From: Nocardiopsis sp. N85
GTDB lineage: Bacteria > Actinomycetota > Actinomycetes > Streptosporangiales > Streptosporangiaceae
Assembly: GCF_028882275.1 (NCBI RefSeq)
Contig: NZ_JARBUT010000025.1
Coordinates: forward strand, 27,644-91,643
DNA: 64,000 bases
Reading direction: 5' to 3'
This document shows positions 43,402 to 52,052 of this stretch, piece by piece. The translations under genes and the position numbers were made by a program. Under the pieces are notes generated by a model, which was given only the letters and a program-made list of their open reading frames with translations, was not told the DNA's origin and did no database searches. Within the stretch, counting starts at the first letter, position 1; each line of letters starts with the position of its first letter.

Positions 43402-43992
43402 ATGTGCTCAGGCATGGACCAGCCGATGACCGGGCGGCTGCTGGTGGCCGCCCCGCTGTTGCAGGAGGACTCGTTCCGCCGTTCGGTGGTGTTCGTCGTG
43501 GACGACACCGCCGACGGCACTCTCGGGGTGATCCTCAACCGCCCTCTCGGCCTTCCCGTGACCGACGTGGTGGTCGACTGGGGCGCCCTGGCCAGCGAAC
43601 CTGCCGTCATGTTCTCCGGTGGTCCGGTCGGTGTCGGTTCGGGCATCGCGCTCGGCGCGGCCGGCCCCGACGGGCCGCCGCCCGGCTGGTCGCCCCTGGA
43701 GGTGTCGGCCCCCGCCTCGGCGTTGACGGGGATCGGGGTGGTCGACCTCGAAGGTCCCGCGCCGATCCCGGGCACCGCCCTGGGCGGTTTCCGCGTGTTC
43801 GCCGGGTACGCCGGGTGGAGCGTCGGTCAGTTGGCGGAGGAGATCGCCGACGGGGCCTGGTACGTGGTGGACGCGGTCGCGGCCGACGTGTTCACCACCG
43901 ACCCCCGGGGACTGTGGTCGCGGGTGCTGCGCCGCCAGGGCGGCGACCTGTCGCTGTTGTCGACCTACCCGGACGACCCCACCATGAACTGA
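43402..43992 (+). CDS. YqgE/AlgH family protein (DUF179)
   Basis: A 196-residue protein. Family signatures: TGRLLVAAPLLQEDSFRRSV at the N-terminus, GTLGVILNRPLG, and FSGGPVGVGS, then RVFAGYAGWSVGQLAEEI. The function is not established; AlgH was named for alginate control in Pseudomonas. Three closely spaced ATGs (43402, 43414, 43426) are possible starts; none has a strong ribosome site. Confidence 0.9.
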   Translation: MCSGMDQPMTGRLLVAAPLLQEDSFRRSVVFVVDDTADGTLGVILNRPLGLPVTDVVVDWGALASEPAVMFSGGPVGVGSGIALGAAGPDGPPPGWSPLEVSAPASALTGIGVVDLEGPAPIPGTALGGFRVFAGYAGWSVGQLAEEIADGAWYVVDAVAADVFTTDPRGLWSRVLRRQGGDLSLLSTYPDDPTMN

Positions 43993-44051
43993 GTCGGGGC
44001 CGGGCCGCGGCACCCTATACCGTGGAACGCAGACTTCGAAAGGTGAGAACG

Positions 44052-44294
44052 ATGTCGATGGACGTCCTCAACAAGGTCCTGCCGGACAGCGATACCAAGC
44101 CGGACACTTCGCACGATGGTGGGGACCGCGAGCGGTTCTCCCACTACGTCCAGAAGGACAAGATCACGGAGAGCGCCGTCACCGGCAACCCGGTGATCGC
44201 CTTGTGCGGCAAGGTGTGGGTACCCAACCGGGACCCGAAGAAGTTCCCGGTCTGCCCCGAGTGCAAGAAGATCTACGAGGAGATGATGGCCTGA
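44052..44294 (+). CDS. DUF3039 family zinc-ribbon-like protein
   Basis: An 80-residue protein conserved across Actinobacteria: ERFSHYVQKDKITESAVTGN, PVIALCGKVWVPNRDPKKFP and CPECKKIYEEM. Three cysteines (LCGK, CPEC) suggest metal binding. ATG at 44052 preceded by AAAGGTGAG. Function unknown. It ends before a strong bidirectional terminator. Confidence 0.88.
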   Translation: MSMDVLNKVLPDSDTKPDTSHDGGDRERFSHYVQKDKITESAVTGNPVIALCGKVWVPNRDPKKFPVCPECKKIYEEMMA

Positions 44295-44306
44295 CCCGCG
44301 GCCGTC

Positions 44307-44343
44307 CGAGGGCCCCGGTGCGCGTCGCGCACCGGGGCCCTCG
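44307..44343. terminator. Bidirectional terminator
   Basis: Perfect 17-bp arms CGAGGGCCCCGGTGCGC / GCGCACCGGGGCCCTCG with a 3-nt loop between the rightward DUF3039 gene and the leftward HtaA gene. Confidence 0.85.
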
Positions 44344-44418
44344 TGTGTTCTCTCCGGAACTCCGCCCCGCTTCGGGCCGTGCGGGGCCGCTCGGGAACGG
44401 GAACCCCCGCCGGGGTGA

Positions 44419-46305
44419 CTAGACCTCGGCGTCCCCGCCGTTCTCATCGGTAGCGGTCGTGCGGCGGCGGGACGCGGCCACGGCCACGCCACCGGCGCCG
44501 ACGGCCACCGCGGCGGCCGCGATCAGACCGGCCAGGGCGGCACCGGTGTTGGGCAGACCGGGATCGGTACCTCCGTCACCGCCACCGTCGCCCCCACCGG
44601 TACCACCGTCGCCGCCACCGTCGCCGCCGCCGGGGACCTCGACGTCCTCGTCGACGCTGACGGTCAGGGTGATCGGGTCGAGCCGCTCACCCTGGGCGTA
44701 GAAGTCCGCGAAGGCGGGCACGCCCTCGGCGCTCAGGGTGGCGGGGATCGGCTCCCAGCTCAGGATCCCGCCGGTCAGGTCGTACTGCACACCGGACAGG
44801 TCGAGGTCGGCGAACGCGACGTCCTCGTAGGCGACCAGCTCGGCGTTGGACAGGGACTTGCTGACGACGTCGGCGTAGAGGGTGCCCTCGCCGCCGTCGA
44901 TGACCACGCGCGGGTCCTTGACGGTCATGTGGAGCAGCGGGTCGGCGTCGCCGTGGACGTGACCCTCGAACAGGACCGTGCCCTCGAAGTCGATCTCGGC
45001 GGTGGCCTCGGTCAGGTCCACCTGGCCCGAGCCGTTGGTGAAGGCGAAGGTACCGTCCTCGTTACGGGTGGCGCCGTCCTTCGCGGTGATCTCGCCCTTG
45101 GCGATGCCGCCCACGATGTAGTCGCGGAAGGACTCCTTGACGCCCCAGTCGGCGCGGCCGTTCCGGACGGTCAGCGGACCCTCGGGGTCGGTCGGGTCGG
45201 CGGGCTCCTCGGTCGGTTCCTCGGTGGGCTCCTCGGTGGGCTCCTCCTCGGTCGCGAAGGAGATCGGGGTCCACACGTCCTGATCCCGGTTGGCCAGGTC
45301 GTTGCGGTCGTTGAAGACCGCGACGTAACACCGGGTCTCGACGCAGTCGTAGTCGGTGCCGCCCTTGGCGAAGGCGCCCACGACGTCGAGCGGGGTGCTG
45401 AACGCGCCCTGGGCGTCCGGGGCGGTGGCGTCGCGCAGCCACACCCCCGAGCCGTGCCAGTGGGCCGGGTGGGAGTCGGCGGCCTGCGGAATCGCGGTCA
45501 GCGCGACGTAGACGCCCGCGCCGGGCCGGAAGCCGGTGCCCGTGACGGTGACGACGTCGCCCTCGGGGTCCAGATCGGCGGTCGGGGTGACCGTGACCCG
45601 GGGGTCGTGCACCGGGTCGGGGTTCCCGCCGACCTCGTCGATGCCCGCGGTGAAGGACAGCGGGTCCATGGGGCTGCCCGCGGCGTAGAAGCCGGCGAAC
45701 GGTTCGACCGCGTCGGCGTGCAGGGTGCCGGCGCTGGAGGTGAAGACCAGGTCCTCGCCGTCGACGTCGACCTCGACGCCGGTCAGTTCGGTGACGGCGA
45801 CCTCGCCGTACCCGATCAGGTCGCCCGGGGGCAGGGTCGGGTTCGCGCCGTGGAACTCGCGGCTGGTGACGTCGGCGTACACCGTGGCGGTGTCGTCCTC
45901 GAACACCACGCGCGGGTCGGTCACCCGGATCTCCAGCACGGGGCCCTGGCCGTAGTCGTGACCGGTGAAGACCACGCTGCCGGCGAAGCTCACGTCACCG
46001 GAGGCGTCCTCCTTGGAGACCGCGCCGCCGGCGGTGGGGAAGTCGATGAGGCCGTTGGAGAGCCTGGTCGCGCCGTCGCCGGCCTCGTAGCCGCCGTGCG
46101 CGATCGGGCTGCCGACGTAGGTGCGGAAGGACTCCTTGACGCCCCAGACGGCGGAGCCGCCGGAGACCGGCGCCTCCTCGGCGGAGGCGGCGGAAGCGGA
46201 GCCCACGATGAGGGCCGCGCCCAGGGCGGTCGCGGCGGCGGTCGAGGTGAGGGCGCGGAACGCGCGGCGGGTCGTGGCGGAGCCACGGGTGATCGTCAGG
46301 GCCAT
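44419..46305 (-). CDS. Surface protein with two HtaA haem-binding domains and an LPNTG sorting tail
   Basis: A 628-residue exported protein. Signal peptide (~42 residues, ends SASAASA); first HtaA domain from AVWGVKESFRTYV (~50-235); an Ig/IPT-like domain (~240-355, DPEGDVVTVTGTGFRPGAGV); a PTEEP-repeat linker; a second HtaA domain from ADWGVKESFRDYIVGG (~390-560); a Gly/Asp spacer; then LPNTG at 584, a hydrophobic helix and RRR tail. HtaA domains bind haem in Corynebacterium (family knowledge); here the tail predicts covalent wall anchoring by sortase. It follows the next gene (46440-47867) in the same leftward unit, downstream of iron boxes. Confidence 0.9.
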   Translation of the reverse strand: MALTITRGSATTRRAFRALTSTAAATALGAALIVGSASAASAEEAPVSGGSAVWGVKESFRTYVGSPIAHGGYEAGDGATRLSNGLIDFPTAGGAVSKEDASGDVSFAGSVVFTGHDYGQGPVLEIRVTDPRVVFEDDTATVYADVTSREFHGANPTLPPGDLIGYGEVAVTELTGVEVDVDGEDLVFTSSAGTLHADAVEPFAGFYAAGSPMDPLSFTAGIDEVGGNPDPVHDPRVTVTPTADLDPEGDVVTVTGTGFRPGAGVYVALTAIPQAADSHPAHWHGSGVWLRDATAPDAQGAFSTPLDVVGAFAKGGTDYDCVETRCYVAVFNDRNDLANRDQDVWTPISFATEEEPTEEPTEEPTEEPADPTDPEGPLTVRNGRADWGVKESFRDYIVGGIAKGEITAKDGATRNEDGTFAFTNGSGQVDLTEATAEIDFEGTVLFEGHVHGDADPLLHMTVKDPRVVIDGGEGTLYADVVSKSLSNAELVAYEDVAFADLDLSGVQYDLTGGILSWEPIPATLSAEGVPAFADFYAQGERLDPITLTVSVDEDVEVPGGGDGGGDGGTGGGDGGGDGGTDPGLPNTGAALAGLIAAAAVAVGAGGVAVAASRRRTTATDENGGDAEV

Positions 46306-46439
46306 GGTTCGTCGATTCCGATCATCGAGAGGAGAACGGTGACCGTTCCCGGTGATCCGGGACCGGGTCGGCGGATGGAGCCCGCGGGCCGCCGCCGGTG
46401 AGGGCACCGGCCCGCCATGGAGAGTGGGGGGTTCGTGGA

Positions 46440-47867
46440 TCAGGCTGCGGCGTTCCCGGCGGCGTCCTCCGGGGCGGTGCGGCGGCGCCGCGTGGCCAGG
46501 AGGGCGAAGGCGCCGGTCGCGGTCGCCACGGCGGCGGCCAGGACCAGGACGGTCAGATCGATGCCGGTACGGGGCAGGGTGGGAGTGGGGCCCGAGCCCG
46601 AGCCACCGGAACCACCGCCGCCCGAGCCGCCTGCACCGTCGTTGCCGGAGCCGGAGCCGGAGTCTCCCGACCCGGACCCGTCGCCGAAGCCCACCGGAAC
46701 GAAGTGGTCCTGGCCGCGGTCACTGGACCGGGTGTGGTCGTTGCGGGTGACCACGGCGCACTTCACACCGGAGTCGTCGCAGTCGGTGGTGCCGTCGTCG
46801 GCCTTCACCGTGATCTGAACGCTGAAGCCGCCGTCGGTGCCCGAGCCGGTATAGGCGACGGCCAGGCCCTCGCCGTAGGGCGGCGGGTTGCTGGAGATCC
46901 AGGCGGAGGAGCCGCCCGAGCCGTCCATGTCCACGCCGCCGATGCACGGTGACGGGGCCTGCGTGGCGCTCGCGTTCGCGGTGTCGCACAGCGCGACGTA
47001 GATGCCCTTGGAGGTGTCGTAGCCGGTACCCGTGACGGTGACGGTCTCACCGTTCGGATTCAGCCCCGTCGTCTTGGACACGGTGATCTTCGGGTCTCCC
47101 GGAGTCCGGGGCACGGGCGCCTGCGGGGCCGCGGCCTGGGTCTGGGGGGTGGTCCGCGGGCGCGACTCCGGGGCGGCCACGGGTACGGCGAAGCCGACCG
47201 GAACGCTGCCCACGACGGCGGTGGCGACGGGTGCCGTCGGGACCACGACGGGGGCGCTCATCCCGGCGCCGGGGGACTCGACGAGTTCCGCGACGTCCTC
47301 GTTGACGTCCTCGTCGGCGTCCTCGTCGGCGTCCTCCTCGGCGGGGACGTCAACGCCCCAGGTACCGGTGACGACGTCCTCGACGCTCTCGACGTCCTCG
47401 GCCGCCGCGACCTCCACGAGGCGGATCTCGAAGGCGTCCTCGGCCGCGTCCAGGCCCGCCTCGGCGGCGAAGCCCGCACCGGTGACGAAGATGACGCTGA
47501 ACGTGCCGCGCACGCCGACCTCGACCGTCACCGCGTTGTCGGCGTCGGTCACGGCCTCGTCCTCGGCCGTCTCGTCGTCGACCACCTCGGCCGGGACGGC
47601 CCGGGTCGCGATCTCGATGGCGGAACCGGGGGTGTGACCGACCCCGGAGACGGTGACGGTGTCACCCTCGGGGTCCAGCCCCTCGGTCCGGTTGACGGTG
47701 GTGATCCGGGGGTGTCCGGTCTCCTCGTTCGAGGCGACCGGTTCTGCGTTCGCCGTGGCGGGCGGCGCGGTGGAGATCATCACCGCGGCCGCTACGACGG
47801 CCAGGGGAGGGAAGGGCCCGCCCCGGTGCCGCCCGGTGACCGGGCGGGGGGAAACCGCTGCTTGCAT
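46440..47867 (-). CDS. LPRTG-anchored surface protein with two Ig-like domains, haem-locus associated
   Basis: A 475-residue exported protein: signal peptide (~41 residues), an Ig-like domain (~52-155, EGLDPEGDTVTVSGVGHTPG), an acidic EDADEDADEDVNEDV run, a Pro/Ala/Val linker, a second Ig-like domain (~258-395, TGLNPNGETVTVTGTGYDTS) with cysteines resembling the neocarzinostatin-like fold, a Gly/Ser spacer, then LPRTG at 431, a membrane helix and RRRR. Neither domain is HtaA. First gene of the leftward unit, ~70 bp from the iron boxes. ATG 47867 has GAAGG upstream. Function unknown; a partner in haem capture or a stalk is plausible. Confidence 0.75.
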   Translation of the reverse strand: MQAAVSPRPVTGRHRGGPFPPLAVVAAAVMISTAPPATANAEPVASNEETGHPRITTVNRTEGLDPEGDTVTVSGVGHTPGSAIEIATRAVPAEVVDDETAEDEAVTDADNAVTVEVGVRGTFSVIFVTGAGFAAEAGLDAAEDAFEIRLVEVAAAEDVESVEDVVTGTWGVDVPAEEDADEDADEDVNEDVAELVESPGAGMSAPVVVPTAPVATAVVGSVPVGFAVPVAAPESRPRTTPQTQAAAPQAPVPRTPGDPKITVSKTTGLNPNGETVTVTGTGYDTSKGIYVALCDTANASATQAPSPCIGGVDMDGSGGSSAWISSNPPPYGEGLAVAYTGSGTDGGFSVQITVKADDGTTDCDDSGVKCAVVTRNDHTRSSDRGQDHFVPVGFGDGSGSGDSGSGSGNDGAGGSGGGGSGGSGSGPTPTLPRTGIDLTVLVLAAAVATATGAFALLATRRRRTAPEDAAGNAAA

Positions 47868-47935
47868 CAGAGGCCTTCGGGTCGACGCGGGCCCGTTCGT
47901 GAAGAGGGTGACCCGCGTGGTGTGCGGATTCGAAT

Positions 47936-47954
47936 TTAGGTTACGCTTACCTTT
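47936..47954 (-). promoter_or_regulatory. Iron box 1 (DtxR/IdeR-type)
   Basis: TTAGGTTACGCTTACCTTT matches 15 of 19 positions of the DtxR/IdeR consensus TTAGGTTAGGCTAACCTAA. It lies in the divergent region of the haem locus and overlaps the likely leftward promoter. Confidence 0.8.
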
Positions 47955-47955
47955 G

Positions 47956-47974
47956 CTAAGTGAGGCTTACCTAA
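47956..47974 (-). promoter_or_regulatory. Iron box 2 (DtxR/IdeR-type)
   Basis: CTAAGTGAGGCTTACCTAA matches 15 of 19 consensus positions. It is offset 20 bp (two helical turns) from box 1, so two regulator dimer pairs could bind side by side on one face. Confidence 0.78.
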
Positions 47975-48016
47975 CCCGGATCCGTGCCGGAACAGTTGAA
48001 CACCGAACCATCGGGG

Positions 48017-48045
48017 TTGTCAAGATGGTGACGAGGTGTCATATA
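48017..48045 (+). promoter_or_regulatory. Promoter of the haem importer operon
   Basis: TTGTCA, 17 bp, CATATA (followed by AAA), a good sigma-70-type promoter with the start of transcription near 48053. It lies about 43 bp to the right of iron box 2. Confidence 0.6.
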
Positions 48046-48112
48046 AAAGGCGATGGCGTCCTCCCCCGACGACATCCGCACTCCGGTACCGGACCGACCG
48101 AAAGCGATCCCC

Positions 48113-49219
48113 ATGCCCCACGCCGACCCTCGGCCCCACTCACGCGCACGCCGCGGCCCCCGGCGCGGTGGCCGCGCACTCGCCGCCCTCTGCGCCCTCG
48201 CGCTCGGCCTCACCGGCTGCTCGGGAGGGACGGGGACGCCCGCGGAGAGCGCCTCGGCCGCCGGTACCGGTGACATCCCCGACTTGGCCGAGAACCGGCT
48301 CCAGGTACTGGAGGAGACCTTCGAGCGGCGACTCCCGGTGACCGTCGACTCCGTCGTCCTGGACCCCTACCGCACCGCCTCCGACCCCCTCGAATACGAA
48401 CGGGTCGAGGTCACCGACACTTCGAGGATCCTGCCCCTCACGGGGAGCCTGGCCGAGATCGTCTTCACCCTGGGGCTGGGCGACGGCGTCGTCGGTCGCG
48501 ACGTCGCCGCGACCTTCGACGAGGCCGCCGACCTGCCCGTCGTCACCAGCGGACACGAGGTCTCCGCCGAGAGCGTCCTGGCCCTCGAACCCACGGTGAT
48601 CCTCGCCGACACCCAGACCGGGCCGCCCGAGGCGATCGAGCAGATCCAGCGCTCCGGCATCCCGGTCGTCATCATCGAGGAGGCCTGGTCCTTCGACGAG
48701 ATGTATCCGCGCTTCGAACGGGTCGCCCGGGCACTGGGCGTCCCCGACGCCGGTGCCGCACTGGTCGAACGCACACGCGTCCAGATGACCGACGTGCGCG
48801 AAGGCTCCGCCGACGCCGTCGACGAACCCCTCGTCGCCTTCCTCTACCTGCGCGGCACCGCGGGCGTCTACCTCATCGGCGGTCCCGGCTCGGGGGCCGA
48901 CGCCCTACTGGCCGAGATCGGCGCCCGCGACGCCGGTGTCGAGATGGGCCTGACCACGCCCTTCACCCCGATCACCGCCGAAGCGCTCATCGCAGCCCGC
49001 CCCGACGTGCTGCTCGTCATGACCAAGGGGCTGGAGTCGGTCGGCGGCGTCGACGGCCTCGTCGAGATCCCCGGTGTCGCCCAGACCCCCGCCGGGCGGA
49101 ACCGGGCCGTCGTCGACTTCGAGGACGGGGTGCTGCTCAACTTCGGCCCCCGCACCCCGCAGGTCATCGCCGCGCTCGCCGACGAACTCGCCGGACTCGG
49201 CGGACCGGAGGCGTCGTGA
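48113..49219 (+). CDS. hmuT: Haem ABC importer, substrate-binding lipoprotein (HmuT-like)
   Basis: A 368-residue class III (TroA/FhuD-like) binding protein. Lipobox LGLTGC about 36 residues in, so it is lipid-anchored. The body has two lobes joined by a long helix: SRILPLTGSLAEIVFTLGLG, LALEPTVILADTQTGPPEAI and LIAARPDVLLVMTKGLESVG. The start ATG 48113 has GAAAG upstream and places the signal peptide properly; ATG 48053 in the same frame would sit on the transcription start. Overlaps hmuU by 4 bp. Receives haem, perhaps from the HtaA-domain protein (inference). Confidence 0.88.
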   Translation: MPHADPRPHSRARRGPRRGGRALAALCALALGLTGCSGGTGTPAESASAAGTGDIPDLAENRLQVLEETFERRLPVTVDSVVLDPYRTASDPLEYERVEVTDTSRILPLTGSLAEIVFTLGLGDGVVGRDVAATFDEAADLPVVTSGHEVSAESVLALEPTVILADTQTGPPEAIEQIQRSGIPVVIIEEAWSFDEMYPRFERVARALGVPDAGAALVERTRVQMTDVREGSADAVDEPLVAFLYLRGTAGVYLIGGPGSGADALLAEIGARDAGVEMGLTTPFTPITAEALIAARPDVLLVMTKGLESVGGVDGLVEIPGVAQTPAGRNRAVVDFEDGVLLNFGPRTPQVIAALADELAGLGGPEAS

Positions 49220-50319
49220 CCGCCGTCGGGACGCCCCCGGTCGAAGCACCCGCGCCGACCGTCCCCGGCACCGGTGACGCCCGGTGCCGCCTGCGCGCCG
49301 TGTTCCTGCTCACGGGTACGACCCTCGCCCTGGCCGTGGTCTCCGTGGTCGCCGCCGGAGTCGGGGCCTACCACATCCCACCCGGCCAGGTCGCCGCCTC
49401 CCTCCTGGACGCCATCGGCATCCGGGGGGTGGGCCCCCTGCCCGACCGGGTCGCCTCCACCGTCCTGTGGGACGTGCGCCTGCCCCGTGTGATCCTCGCG
49501 ATCACGGTCGGCGCCGCCCTGGGCGTCGCCGGCGCCATGATGCAGGGCATCTTCGGCAACCCCCTGGCCGAACCCGGTGTCATCGGTGTCTCCTCGGGGG
49601 CGGCCGTCGGCGCCATCGTCGTCATCTTCACCGGGCTCACCGTCCTGGGGCACTGGACGATCATCGCGTCCGCGTTCGTGTTCGGCCTGGCCACCACGCT
49701 GTTCGTGTACGTGTTCGCGCGCTCGCGCGGTCGCACCGAGGTGGTCACCCTGCTGCTCACCGGCATCGCCGTCAACGCGATCGCCGGTGCCGCCATCGGC
49801 CTGATGACCAACTTCTCCCAGGACGCCGAGATCCAGACCATCACGTTCTGGCAGCTGGGCAGCGTCGCCACCGCCACCTGGTCCAAGGTCGCCGTGATCG
49901 TGCCCTGTCTCCTCGCCGGCCTGACCGTCATCCCGATCTACGCGCGCCGCCTGGACCTGCTCTCCCTCGGCGAGGGCCCCGCCCGCCACCTGGGAGTGGA
50001 CGTCGAGCGCATGCGCCTGGTCCTCATCGCGGCACTGGCCCTGCTCACCTCGGCCGCCGTGGCCTTCGCCGGGATCGTGTCGTTCATCGGCCTGGTCGTG
50101 CCGCACATCATCCGGATGGTCACCGGACCCGGCCACCGCGTCCTGCTGCCCGCCAGCGCCCTGGGAGGCGGCCTGCTCCTGCTCGCCGCCGATCTGCTGG
50201 CCCGCACCGCCGCCGCCCCGGCCGAGATCCCCCTGGGCGTGGTCACCGCCGCGCTCGGCGGTCCGTTCTTCTTCTACCTCCTCTACCGGACCCGCGCGAA
50301 GCAGGGAGGCTGGTCGTGA
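49216..50319 (+). CDS. hmuU: Haem ABC importer, FecCD-type permease (HmuU-like)
   Basis: A 367-residue membrane protein with about ten helices and the FecCD/BtuC signatures: VLWDVRLPRVILAITVGAAL, GVAGAMMQGIFGNPLAEPGV, GVSSGAAVGAI, and the ATPase-contact LGVDVERMRLVLIA region. GTG start overlaps the hmuT stop (GTGA), as its own stop overlaps hmuV, so the three are translationally coupled. Siderophore transport is the alternative; the HtaA neighbour favours haem. Confidence 0.9.
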   Translation: MTAVGTPPVEAPAPTVPGTGDARCRLRAVFLLTGTTLALAVVSVVAAGVGAYHIPPGQVAASLLDAIGIRGVGPLPDRVASTVLWDVRLPRVILAITVGAALGVAGAMMQGIFGNPLAEPGVIGVSSGAAVGAIVVIFTGLTVLGHWTIIASAFVFGLATTLFVYVFARSRGRTEVVTLLLTGIAVNAIAGAAIGLMTNFSQDAEIQTITFWQLGSVATATWSKVAVIVPCLLAGLTVIPIYARRLDLLSLGEGPARHLGVDVERMRLVLIAALALLTSAAVAFAGIVSFIGLVVPHIIRMVTGPGHRVLLPASALGGGLLLLAADLLARTAAAPAEIPLGVVTAALGGPFFFYLLYRTRAKQGGWS

Positions 50320-51191
50320 TCTCGAACACGCTCCGGCGAAGGGCCCGTGCGGCCCTCGCCCCCCTGTCCCGACCGCCCCTGCGCCCCGTGCCCGTCCCGG
50401 CCGGGGAACCCGTCGTGCGAGCCGAGGGGGTCACCGTGCGCAGGGGCGGTCGGGTCCTCCTGGACGGGGTCGACCTCACCGTCCGCGCCGGCGAACTGCT
50501 GGCCCTGGTCGGACCCAACGGCGCGGGCAAGTCCACCCTGCTCTCCGCCGTGTCCGGAGACCTCACCGCCTCCGCCCGTGACGGCGCCGACGGCGGGAGC
50601 GTGCGGCTCTTCGATCGGGAACCCACCTCGTGGAGTCCGCCCGAACTCGCCCTGCGACGCGCCGTCCTGCCCCAGGAGGCGGTCGTCGGCTTCCCCTTCT
50701 CCGTCGCCGAACTCGTCGCGATGGGCCGCGCCCCCTGGGCCGGTGTCGGCGATCCCGCCGAGGACGACCGGATCGTCGCCGCCGCCATGGCCGGGACCGG
50801 TGTCTCCCACCTGGCCGACCGTCGCTTCCCGACCCTGTCCGGCGGCGAACGCGCCCGGGTGATGTTCGCCCGCGTCCTGGCCCAGGACACCCAGCTGCTC
50901 ATGCTCGACGAGCCCACCGCGGCCCTCGACATCCACCACCAGGAACTCGTGTTGACCATCGCGCGTACACTCGCGCGGAGCGGCGGTGCGGTTATCGTGG
51001 TCCTGCACGATTTGGGGCTTGCGGCGGCCTACGCCCACCGTGTGGCGATACTCTCCCAGGGACGGGTCGCCGCGCAGGGTCCCCCCGGTGATGTGTTCAC
51101 CGCACCGCTGCTCAGCGACGTCTACCGTCACGAGGTCGAGGTCCTGCCGCACCCGAGAACCGGGATCCCGCTGGTCGTGCCCCTCCGGTAG
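50316..51191 (+). CDS. hmuV: Haem ABC importer, ATP-binding protein (HmuV-like)
   Basis: A 291-residue ATPase. Walker A GPNGAGKST at 66-74, Q-loop VLPQEAVVGFPF, signature LSGGERARVMFARVLAQ, Walker B LLMLDEPTAALDIHHQ, and switch His in VVLHDLGLAAAYAHR. The HHQ after Walker B is typical of HmuV. GTG 50316 overlaps the hmuU stop (GTGA) with GGAGG nearby. The ~30 residues before the ABC domain are an Arg/Pro-rich extension. Confidence 0.92.
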   Translation: MISNTLRRRARAALAPLSRPPLRPVPVPAGEPVVRAEGVTVRRGGRVLLDGVDLTVRAGELLALVGPNGAGKSTLLSAVSGDLTASARDGADGGSVRLFDREPTSWSPPELALRRAVLPQEAVVGFPFSVAELVAMGRAPWAGVGDPAEDDRIVAAAMAGTGVSHLADRRFPTLSGGERARVMFARVLAQDTQLLMLDEPTAALDIHHQELVLTIARTLARSGGAVIVVLHDLGLAAAYAHRVAILSQGRVAAQGPPGDVFTAPLLSDVYRHEVEVLPHPRTGIPLVVPLR

Positions 51192-51232
51192 GTCCACGGA
51201 GCACACGCGAGCGTCCACAGGAGTAGGTCGTA

Positions 51233-52042
51233 TTGGTGTCCACAACGGAACGACAGCCACAGGATGACCCCGGGACCGGGGAAGGGCGCAGGCGCGCCTC
51301 CGGCGGCCGGCGCCGCAAACCCCCCCAGCGCGGCCGCCGCACCACACCCGGGGACGTGGTGCGCGGTTTCGTCCGCTTCGTCGGCGAGATCCTGTTGACC
51401 GCCGGTCTGCTCATGCTGTTCTACGCCGGATACGAGGTGTACGGCTCCCAGTGGGAGACCGACCGCGAACAACAGGAACTCGCCCAAGGGCTGGAGGAGG
51501 TCTGGGCCGCCACGGAGGAGAGCGGACCCGACTCCGAACCGCTGCCCGGCAGCGCCGACAGCCGGCTGTACATCCCCTCCCTCGACCTGGACTGGATCGT
51601 CGTCAGCGGCACCACCCAGCAGGACATCCTCTACAGCCCCGGCCACTACACCGAGTACCCGAGCAGCCCCGGTGAGGCCGGGAACTACGCCGTCGCCGCG
51701 CACCGCACCCCGGGCCTGTTCTGGGACATCGACCTGCTGGACAACGGTGACGTCCTGGTGCTGGAGGACGCCGAGAACTTCTACACCTACGAGGTGTTCT
51801 CGGAGGAGACGGTCCTGCCCACCGACGTGTGGGTGATCGAACCCGACCCGTTCGACGACGTCGAGGGCGCGGGCGAGACCGACCCGGAGAGGGCCATCAT
51901 CACCCTCACCACCTGCGCGCCCAAGTTGGACAACACGCACCGCCTCATCGTGTGGGGCGAACTCGTCGAGACCACGCCCAAGTCGGAGGGCATGCCCGAG
52001 TCCATCGCGCACATGGCCCCCGACGCCGACGAGAGCGAGTGA
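51233..52042 (+). CDS. Sortase, class E-like
   Basis: A membrane-bound transpeptidase that attaches LPxTG/LAxTG proteins to peptidoglycan. A 269-residue protein: a basic cytoplasmic N-terminus (~40 residues), one membrane helix (~50-72), then the sortase barrel. Catalytic triad His157 (AVAAHRTP), Cys228 (TLTTCAPKL) and Arg237 (NTHRLIVWG). The fold entry SRLYIPSLDLDWIVVSGTTQ and length suit class E. TTG 51233 is chosen since AGGAG is 9 nt upstream; GTG 51236 is possible. It lies 41 bp after hmuV, and the two LPxTG proteins of the locus are its probable substrates (inference). Confidence 0.9.
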   Translation: MVSTTERQPQDDPGTGEGRRRASGGRRRKPPQRGRRTTPGDVVRGFVRFVGEILLTAGLLMLFYAGYEVYGSQWETDREQQELAQGLEEVWAATEESGPDSEPLPGSADSRLYIPSLDLDWIVVSGTTQQDILYSPGHYTEYPSSPGEAGNYAVAAHRTPGLFWDIDLLDNGDVLVLEDAENFYTYEVFSEETVLPTDVWVIEPDPFDDVEGAGETDPERAIITLTTCAPKLDNTHRLIVWGELVETTPKSEGMPESIAHMAPDADESE

Positions 52043-52052
52043 GGAACCCCGA

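Noticed and set aside
39741..43775. A 1344-codon leftward open frame covering the YbbN-like, kinase-like, malic enzyme and YqgE genes
   Set aside because: It is the antisense shadow of four well-supported rightward genes. High GC removes stop codons, and the composition (Val/Asp/Gly/His-rich) matches no protein family.
48053..48112. Upstream ATG for the HmuT-like protein
   Set aside because: It would fall on the predicted transcription start and displaces the signal peptide by 20 residues; ATG 48113 has a ribosome site and a correctly placed lipobox.
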